Positions 56,801 to 64,000 of a stretch of DNA of 64,000 nt are shown here, piece by piece. Position numbers and translations under genes: made by a program. Numbering within the stretch: the first letter of the stretch is position 1; each line of letters begins with the position of its first letter. Location of the stretch: positions 1-64,000 of the forward strand of contig WFMF01000422.1 of NCBI GenBank assembly GCA_011033025.1. The letters run 5' to 3'. The notes under the pieces were generated by a model, which was given only the letters and a program-made list of their open reading frames with translations, was not told where the DNA came from and did no database searches. This DNA is from Beroe forskalii. Taxonomy: Eukaryota; Ctenophora; Nuda; Beroida; Beroidae.

Positions 56801-56873
56801 ATAAGGGACATAACTCCCAATTTTCAGCTTGCTAGGTGGTAGTCTCGGGTCATTGGCAATATTAGCCTAGACT
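53858..56873. mobile_element. Large inverted-repeat transposon, copy B
   Basis: It begins 'agtctaggctaatattgcca' and ends with the exact complement at 56854-56873. AAT flanks both ends (possible 3-bp duplication). Arms of about 750 and 570 bp contain the same 160-180-bp units as copy A at 32529. Inside, a minus-strand frame (55351-55638) includes MTNLEVVALTGLSDKCVREW, reminiscent of the helix-turn-helix start of ISXO2/Merlin-type transposases, but no DDE core is present. Confidence 0.8.
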
Positions 56874-57960
56874 AATAATATACATTGCATACGGGCCATA
56901 TTATAACAAAGTGTAACATTCAACTGAAGTTTCAACCGTGGCTAAGCAATTACACCATTCATCAAGTTAACAACATTTGTCATTCATATTCATACCATCG
57001 ACAATTTTATTACCTAAATATCCAGATGACCATCTCACGTTTATCTACAAATCACAGTACAGAAGTGCTGTGATTTGATCCGTCCATATCGCTGTGTTAT
57101 TGTAATCTACAAACCACAGTACAGAAGTGCTGTGATTTAAACCGTTCATATCTCTGTGCAACAAATGATGAATGTCTCTGTGTTATAAAATGGTATGTGA
57201 TTGAGAGTATGTGGTATGTGATTGTGCGTTTGTTCGTGTGTGCAGCCTGTGTGCGTACAGACTGTGCCTACTCGGTATTGATGAGGTGTTCTAGGCGTCC
57301 ACGTACGTTTTGATAATAATATTCAGGTTATGTGAGAAATTTGAGCCTGGTTGCTCGTTCAAATCACACCGAGTTTGAAATGAGTCCCAATAAATCCTTA
57401 CTAGCTTACTTGGTTTTGATGACATTTTACAATTTTTAATGGATCGATAGAAAATTATCGGCATGATTTTTCTATTTTCTGATAGAATATAGCGATAAGA
57501 ATATAGTATGAGCAATGGTTTAAATGCTTATTGATTATTAAATGGAACTAATTGGCTTAGTGGCACAAAAATTTTTGAACAAATTTCATAGCATAGAATC
57601 GAACTGTATAATAAAAGTAGATCTAGTCTATTTCAAAGTTCTAAATACCTATTGTTGCTTTATTCAATGTATTGTCTCATGGTAACATGGTTATTGTTAT
57701 AGTCCATGGGTTACTTTTTTCAAATTTTCAATCCATATGCAGGACGCAGTCATGCGTGAAATGTGTTATGTGGGTGGTAAAAGTGTGAAGTATTGATAAT
57801 ATTAACTCATAATGTTAATAATTCTGAGTCATGATAAGATGAGTCACACATGAGAAATAGACGTCTGAGCGACGCATCATCATCATTCAACTAACTGTTA
57901 AATTGATGACGTCAAATCATCGGATTAATTATAATTTGCGCGCCGCCTCCACCAACTGGC
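56874..57960. other. Spacer with two short palindromic repeats
   Basis: 'caaatcacagtacagaagtg' is followed by 'ctgtgatttgatccgt' in tandem at 57046 and 57108, and again inverted at 58647. No gene seen. Confidence 0.45.
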
Positions 57961-58710
57961 GGTGTTAATGAGAACCATATTATGCACATCTATAATCTAT
58001 ATCATATTCATACATGAACTGGCTGGGCAAGTTAGCCGGCGGGGGTTGGTTCAGATACTCTGTCTCGGATTACCCATTTATTTTAAATTAAAATTTATTT
58101 TCTTTAAATTTTTTGTTCTATTATATAAAAGAATGTTTGAAGAACTTTACAGATATTATTTATTACTGAAAGAACCGATTTCGAAAGGGGCTGTGCAGAC
58201 GCCAGTACAACGTTGAAGTTGAGAGTTGAGACAAGGAAAAAACTGATGTAGTAAATAAAACACTAATGTTAACATGTAAATGTATTAGGATGTAAAATGG
58301 ATGTTCTTTCAGTGCGGTTTGTTAATCTTATTGCGGATGTATCCAAAGGATTGATTCACAAATTTAATTTCCCTAACGTATGTACAGTGACCACTGCAGT
58401 ATTGTTTCTCACCTCTCGTAATCTTTTGTGGCTAAAGGTAGGAGTGAAGTGAACATCAAATGATATTTACATTTCTCCACCGCATTTCATTTTTAATGGG
58501 TGGTATTAGATTACTAGATTATTTTTACGGATTAAATTGAGTGCTAATATGTCTTCGGACTTCGCTACAAATCACCCTACTACTCTACTAGTAGTGAAAA
58601 GTAATGAAATATCTACCCCTTACTTGTTTAACCCTACTTACGTCAAATCACAGCACTTCTGTACTGTGATTTTTTGATAAAAATAAACAAGCATGCAAGA
58701 TTAACGTTTC

Positions 58711-58894
58711 ACACGGTGTATTTCAGGTTCCACTCGATGGCTTAAAAGTAATGAAAGAAACGTTTGACACGGTGTATTTCAGGTTCCACTCGATGGCTTA
58801 AAAGTAATGAAAGAAACGTTTGACACGGTGTATTTCAGGTTCCACTCGATGGCTTAAAAGTAATGAAAGAAACGTTTGACACGGTGTATTTCAG
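58711..58894. repeat. 56-bp repeat duplicating the Rab exon acceptor
   Basis: Four acceptors 'ggtgtatttcag' end at 58726, 58782, 58838 and 58894, exactly 56 bp apart. Each is followed by GTTCCACTCGATGGC, the first exon bases. The three upstream copies continue as TTAAAAG, giving FHSMA and a TAA, so only the last can splice productively. Confidence 0.93.
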
Positions 58895-59042
58895 GTTCCA
58901 CTCGATGGCCAGCTGGTACTTCAGGGACGCTAACGGACTGGTTCTGGTGTACGATATTACACACATTAAGAGCTTTGAGAGAGTCAGCAGCTGGGTGGAT
59001 AACGTGAGGAAGAGTGCGCCTCAAGACGTCGTCATATTCCTG
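58895..59042 (+). CDS. Rab-family GTPase, switch II exon
   Basis: It encodes FHSMASWYFRDANGLVLVYD, then ITHIKSFERVSSWVDNVRKS and VVIFL, before CTG|gtaaat. This is the Rab core after the WDTAGQER motif: switch II, the YDIT strand and the following helix. The first G completes the Arg codon of an upstream exon that I cannot find; P-loop and switch I exons are missing from view. Rab GTPases direct vesicle targeting. The subfamily is not assigned. Confidence 0.88.
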
Positions 59043-59848
59043 GTAAATTGCATGTCTTTTTCTTTCTTCCAATCTTTAGTTTAAAATTTTGGCTTTTTAC
59101 TCATATGGTCACGCTTAAATGGCTAAAAATTCCCCTCTCCTGATATATATTTGACTACTTCTAAGCGTTAAGAAATGTTTAAATAAGTAAATATATTTAT
59201 CTATTTTATCTGTTTGCCTGTTTGTCTAGACATATTCTTCGTAATAATAATATCAAGATGTTAGCACGTACAATATCATATTGTCTGTCTATCTTGTAAG
59301 TGTTTAAGTGGTCAAATATCTGTCAATTGTCAAATATTGTCTGGTCGCGTTTTCACTTCATATTCTTTTGTGTTAACTTACGTCATTAATGCGTATTGTT
59401 TAATGCTTCGTGTGCTTTCCCTTGACAGTTGGTTCCCTGTGACAGTTATCGTCAGTGTTTTTCATTTTACTGCTTCGTGTGCGTCGACATCCTTTCTGTG
59501 TCTGTCTTTCATTTGGTAGACACAACTACAGACACACGATGGAATGAAATGCTGTTTTAATATCTTAACTGTCTTCGCGCAATCGTGCGTGGTAAGCAAT
59601 TAAAGATATTGCGTTGTCTGTCCCTCGAGCTCTGCACGGTATGAATGAATGAATAAAATAAATCATGTTTCATTTATTCCGGGGGTTAGCAAACATATTG
59701 CTTATCCCTGGAATGAATGGTATGGGAGGTGTTGCAACGCCTCCCTTTTCGCTAGAATACCTTAACTTATAACAAACAACACAATATTTTAAAGAATTTG
59801 ACTTCTTTCTCGATATATGATCCAAGTTAACATGACACCTCTTCCTAG

Positions 59849-59973
59849 GTTGGCAACAAATCAGATAAACAGTTAAAAAGAGTTGTATCGCACGAAAAAG
59901 GACAGGAGCTGGCAACAAATTACAACATAACTTTCATGGAGACAAGCGCCAAAACTGGGGAAATGTCAACAAT
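59849..59973 (+). CDS. Rab-family GTPase, G4/G5 exon with apparent frameshift
   Basis: The acceptor is 'cctcttcctag'. VGNKSDKQLKRVVSHEKGQE gives the NKxD guanine-specificity motif, and ETSAKTGE the SAK motif. The family consensus after TGE is NVNN; here the exon reads one base short (GGGGAAATGTC), giving EMSTM and the wrong exit phase. A single-base deletion in the A run is the simplest explanation. Confidence 0.85.
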
Positions 59974-60059
59974 GTGAGTTATGGTTAATGGTTATATTCA
60001 ACTTGCTTCTTAAATAATTTAAGTAGGCATTACCAGTATTACGCCATCTGATAGACTTA

Positions 60060-60245
60060 TAGAGTATTTACAGGGTACACGTGGTACACTGAGCAGTGAG
60101 TGAACATGTGGTACACAGGGTAGTGAGTGAACAGGGTACACAGTATACAAAGTGCATGCGGTACACAGGGTACACTGAGTATGCAGGGTACACGTGGTAC
60201 ATTGGTACAATGAACGTACATGGTACGCACGGTACACTGAGTTTA
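60060..60245. repeat. Degenerate GGTACAC repeat in Rab intron
   Basis: Irregular units of 'ggtacactgagtatgcaggg' type. Confidence 0.75.
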
Positions 60246-60312
60246 AAGGCTACCAGTCAGAACGAAATTTGATGTCAAGACATTTCATTTCAGGACACTT
60301 TCCTGACTTTAA

Positions 60313-60375
60313 CGTTAACCCTAACACCACCATGACCCTAACTATGACCCTAAACCTAACCCCCACCCTAACACA
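60313..60375. repeat. Short interstitial telomere-like tract
   Basis: Degenerate CCCTAA-containing units (ccctaacaccaccatgaccc, then taaacctaaccccc). It is short and imperfect, within the Rab intron. Confidence 0.6.
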
Positions 60376-60812
60376 GACTCTAAACTTTGCTTGGATTTGA
60401 AATATAACGAGTTAATTTCTGGGAATTTCTTGAGGAAATCCAATCATTTTTGGATGGTGGTTGTAGTTCCTACGAGACACCGAAGCCCCTATATTTCACC
60501 GTAGGATTCTCAGAGGTCGGAGAAAATTGTCACAATTTTGGCAAACAATTTCGAGTTCGTACAATATGGAACGCGCGAAGTGATATTTTTGCCAACTTTA
60601 GCGCAGATTTTACGCGCGCGCGTCAAAAAATGTTACTGCGCGCGCCGGGCCGCACGCGCGTTCAGGACCGTCGATTCGGATAGCTCGATGGGGTTTGGGT
60701 ATTCAGACTTCAGCTAGGCGGCTTCTGTGGACTATTCACAACACTCTCATTCTATCAAGACCCACTGTTGGGGTGAAATCGTTTCAAAATACTAAATTAG
60801 TTTTGATTTCAG

Positions 60813-60901
60813 GTTTTCGTTGAACTGACGAAGGCTATCTACCAGAAGTACAAGGCCAACAAACGCCCCGTCTCTCCTACTCCCGAGGTCTCAAAGTTGA
60901 G
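60813..60901 (+). CDS. Rab-family GTPase, C-terminal helix exon
   Basis: The acceptor is 'tgatttcag' and the donor TTGAG|gtagga. It encodes VFVELTKAIYQKYKANKRPV and SPTPEVSKL. As the family expects, it starts in phase 0 (NN|VF), which the previous exon misses by one base. Confidence 0.87.
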
Positions 60902-61110
60902 GTAGGAAACAATTGATTGATCATGATACAACCATTTTTAATCATCATACACGCGATGGGTTTAATGGTGTGAAAATGAACATGAAATGATAAGATGTTA
61001 CTCTCCCATCGACACCCTCCCATACCTGAATTAACGCAGGCCCCCCTTAAAAGTGAGTCACTGTGAATTATTTTGTCTTCCATTCCACCCTGAGTTTATT
61101 CCTGTTGCAG

Positions 61111-61153
61111 CTCACCGCCCGTGGCAGAGCAAAGTGGGTGTTGTTCTGGCTGA
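61111..61153 (+). CDS. Rab-family GTPase, last exon with prenylation motif
   Basis: The acceptor is 'cctgttgcag'. It completes Ser and encodes SPPVAEQSGCCSG and TGA. The terminal CCSG is a CCXX motif, a geranylgeranylation signal of Rab proteins, so the 3' end of the gene is intact. Confidence 0.85.
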
Positions 61154-62903
61154 GGATACCTTTTCTCTTAGTTCCTAGTATCAACAACCTAGTGAAACGC
61201 AAGGAAATATTCTTTGTAGCTCATAGAATTCTTTGCTTGGAAAGACAAGAGAAATGCTGTTACATAAGGCTGAGTTTTTCGTGCTTTTCAAAAATACACT
61301 TTTATATAAATGATATATTGTACAGAATGAATTTATATATAGCACACTGTGATCATTGATCTAACGTATTTAGGGTTGAATTTATGAATTTATAACTTTT
61401 ATTTCAGCGATTGCTTAATTCACTGATGAGTGAGAACTAGGTATCAGGATGACATTTCCAATTGCTGATTGCTTGCTAGAGTTAAAGTCTTTAAAAAAGA
61501 ACGTGCGTAATAGAATTGCGGTTTTTTGGTAAAATGTACATTAACTTTAATTCCAGATACGTGGCTCATAGGTATTTTTAAAACTCTGATAATTGGAATG
61601 GATCAAACCTAATTCTCAAGCAGTATTCCACCAAATGAGCATGCGTGGGTAGAGAATAGATATTTATTTGTTATATGTTTATATAATTTTTGTGATTTAT
61701 TGCTATTTACGGATGAATTTTGCCAGAATCTACTGGATTACTGGCAAAAGTAATTAATTAATACTTCAATGGTCAATTAATCTTCTAGATCGTGCAAAAA
61801 CTGTGCAAGATATCAATTGGTTTTGTTTTCTACTTATCAAACTTTGACCGCAATTGTTGGATGAAATGTAAATATGGGAGAACTTCGTTCAAAAACAGTT
61901 TATTTTGAGCGATGTTAACAAGCAATAATGGGATCGAAAATACAAGGGAGAATAAAAATCCATACTGTTTTAAAATTGGAACCTGTGTTAGAATTGTAGA
62001 TTTTAGTGATTAACCACAGAATTGTTCTGGTGGGCTGAAGAATGGTGAATTGAATTTTGACCGTTTAATGAAAACGGGTAAACACTTAATCTCCCTACTT
62101 TTCAGAATGTTCCAGATGCGGGATTTTCAGACATGAAACTAAACGCTTATAATTGCGAAAGGGATGATTAATTTAAATGATTATTAATGTAACATATCCT
62201 CTTTAGACTTATTTGATTCGGGCTAAATAATTGATGAGTATGACTGCTCTGTATACTTGATTCTATGTAAATTTTCTAGTCTTATTTTTAGTCTCATTTA
62301 ACCTCTTATTCACAGCTTTCGCTTGGAGCCGCTCAATTCTCTTTGCACTTGAAGAGGTGTTCAGAGTTCTGGGGTTGTGTTGATAAAGTGAGACGTTTCA
62401 CTCCCCCATCTTTTCTAATGCCCCATTATTATCTGCCATCTCATCCAATGAAACATCACTTTTTAAACGTTATTATACATCATTATGGCTCTGTTCTAAT
62501 AAAACGGCATCTAATTGACGTAACGCTCATTAAGCTGCACTAGATAGACATTTCTATAGCTGCTTTCATGACATGAAATGTAGTCATGAATGCGATATCT
62601 GCTATCATATCACCTCAATAACAGTTTAAGTGCCCTGTCAATATCCATAAAGTGTCTAAGATCTCGAAAATAAATATTGATTGACGTATCAATGAAACCC
62701 ACTTAAATTTATTCGTGGGAACCATTTACGTGGCATTTACGTCAATGAATTTCATGCATTCTCGGAAGTTGTTGACTTACAATTGTTTAAAACTCCAACC
62801 TTCACGGGGGGATTTAAGAGTACATTTTATGTTTGATTAAGGTCAAATATATAATAAATACCACTTACAGCACTAACATAACACCCTCTGAAAGGTTAGT
62901 GGT
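61154..62903. other. Intergenic, Rab to POLR1B
   Basis: AT-rich. It must hold the Rab 3' UTR and the POLR1B promoter. I see no repeat array and no convincing ORF. Confidence 0.35.
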
Positions 62904-62977
62904 ATGTCGAAGAAGAAGGATTTCCACTATTTACACAACCACGGAAAGATAGCAGAGTCTCAGAACCCAGATGTTGA
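62904..62977 (+). CDS. POLR1B: RNA polymerase I subunit 2, exon 1
   Basis: Start ATG in 'agtggtatgtcg'. It encodes MSKKKDFHYLHNHGKIAESQ and NPDVE, ending GTTGA|gtgagt in phase 2. The N-terminus itself is not conserved; the call rests on the next two exons and on continuous phase. Confidence 0.65.
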
Positions 62978-63243
62978 GTGAGTCAGCTTTGGGAAATTGA
63001 AATATTTTTATGAGAGACAGTGGGTACTGGTTATGTCGTGCTGACATTATCAAACCAATAAGTTTAACCTTTTAAGTAAGTTAAACAATGTCACCTATTG
63101 TCGTCACCTATTGTCGTAGCAAGTAATATCTTCGGGAGCTGATAAGTCCCTTTTTTCTTGGAAGCAGGTTGAAAACGCGAAAGTTTTGAAAAAAAACGGA
63201 GCTTTCGAATAGCCTGTGCAAGTCTCCCTTTATCTCTCCTCAG

Positions 63244-63355
63244 GAAGCTGTATGCGCCACACAAGGCTGCGTTTAACTTCGCAGTGGGGCCGGGGCTGGA
63301 ACATGCGGTGAATGATATGCAGGATCAACGGCTCCTCGACTCAGATGGCAACAAG
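63244..63355 (+). CDS. POLR1B: RNA polymerase I subunit 2, exon 2
   Basis: The acceptor is 'tctctcctcag' and the donor AACAAG|gtttcg. It encodes KLYAPHKAAFNFAVGPGLEH and AVNDM, matching the vertebrate RPA2 stretch AHVESFNYAVHEGLGLAVQA. RPA2 is the second-largest catalytic subunit of the nucleolar polymerase that makes pre-rRNA. Confidence 0.82.
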
Positions 63356-63611
63356 GTTTCGAGAGGGATAGGGTTAATACCGAAGAGGACAGGGTTGTTA
63401 AACCAGGAGTTGGGACTGGGTTAAACCTGGGGTGGGGAAAGGTCAATTTTTGGTAACAGGGCGATCTTAGGGTTTAGAAGAGGAAATTATAAGGTACACT
63501 TTTGGCTGAGAAAAAGCTGATTGAAAAAACTATAATTTTTGCCAGAAGATAATCTCACATTCTCATAGTTTAACCTTGGTTACTTATATGATCATACCAT
63601 CTCCACCGCAG

Positions 63612-63753
63612 ATAACTCTCCGCGTTACTCGAGTGAGTCTCAGCAAACCGGTGGTACACGAGAAGAACTCATTCTCCAAGAAGTTGCTGGTATACCCTGT
63701 CGAGTGCAGGGAGGGTGGTACGACGTACCAGGGCAACCTCGAGTTGGAGCTGA
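63612..63753 (+). CDS. POLR1B: RNA polymerase I subunit 2, exon 3
   Basis: The acceptor is 'ctccaccgcag'. It encodes ITLRVTRVSLSKPVVHEKNS and LVYPVECREGGTTYQGNLEL, matching vertebrate RISFTILDAVISPPTVPKGT and VYPAECRGRRSTYRGKL. The frame stops at 63761, so a donor such as GCTGA|gtgctt is needed. The remaining, largest part of the gene lies beyond the window. Confidence 0.82.
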
Positions 63754-64000
63754 GTGCTTGAGTGGTTCAACATGGTAACGTGTGGTGATACTATGGTAAC
63801 GTATGGTATCCCCATAGTAAAGTGTGGTATGATTATGGTAACCTGGTATACCCTGTCCATTACCTTGACTTCCCCCTTAGAGCTTCTAGTTTCAATCTAT
63901 CCCATGAGACTACTGGCCCCCTAAGGGGGCATGTCTCTCACTACTTTTAAAAAGGCCCCTAGAAAAGATCTGGGGGTGTAGGTAGTAGGTGACTATGAAG

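Noticed and set aside
58296-58441. An exon MDVLSVRFVNLIADVSKGLI upstream of the Rab exons
   Set aside because: It resembles no Rab P-loop or switch I sequence, and its phase link to 58895 cannot be shown.
60313-60375. A chromosome end or large telomeric tract
   Set aside because: Only about 60 bp of degenerate CCCTAA units inside a gene intron.

Overview
This window is nuclear DNA of a metazoan. Genes are split by GT-AG introns, and the recognisable products are animal-type: the actin regulator CARMIL, gamma-glutamyl hydrolase, a Rab GTPase and RNA polymerase I subunit 2. Between exons lie many tandem repeats and foldback elements. An invertebrate is likely, but I cannot place the species. 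Exon borders were read by eye from splice consensus, phase continuity and remembered family similarity.

Layout. (1) About 0.99-46.6 kb, + strand: one long CARMIL (LRR16-family) gene, entered after its N-terminal PH region. Ten or more exons spell a continuous leucine-rich-repeat horseshoe, and later exons the helical region. (2) 8.52-13.24 kb and 13.62-21.64 kb are two copies of one block holding three CARMIL exons and a nested, intronless 461-codon gene of unknown function. The copies differ mainly because two minisatellites are far longer in the second. Homopolymer-rich junk joins them, so a real tandem duplication and two haplotypes placed end to end are both possible. (3) 25.05-40.7 kb, a CARMIL intron, holds two antisense gamma-glutamyl hydrolase genes. 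GGH1 (28.56-31.77 kb) looks complete; GGH2 (25.89-28.24 kb) has its two ends but no catalytic middle. A large inverted-repeat transposon follows. (4) 41.2-46.17 kb is a 61-bp minisatellite, split by an LTR-like element, that runs directly into the next CARMIL exon. (5) 46.6-58.7 kb is mostly repeats, foldback elements and a second large inverted-repeat transposon. (6) 58.9-61.15 kb is the 3' part of a Rab GTPase with one apparent frameshift. (7) From 62.90 kb the RNA polymerase I second-largest subunit (POLR1B/RPA2) begins and runs off the window.

The most striking pattern is that several intronic tandem repeats are built from the splice junction beside them. The repeat unit carries the 3' or 5' splice site plus the first or last exon bases, often centred on AG|GT: CARMIL at 2.7-2.94 kb and 41.2-46.17 kb, GGH2 at 27.78-28.02 kb, Rab at 58.7-58.9 kb, with smaller two-copy cases at 12.07 and 17.19 kb. 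In the cases checked, using most redundant sites would hit a stop or shift the frame. In GGH2 the affected intron is absent at the same codon of GGH1, which fits intron gain or expansion by tandem duplication of an AGGT segment.
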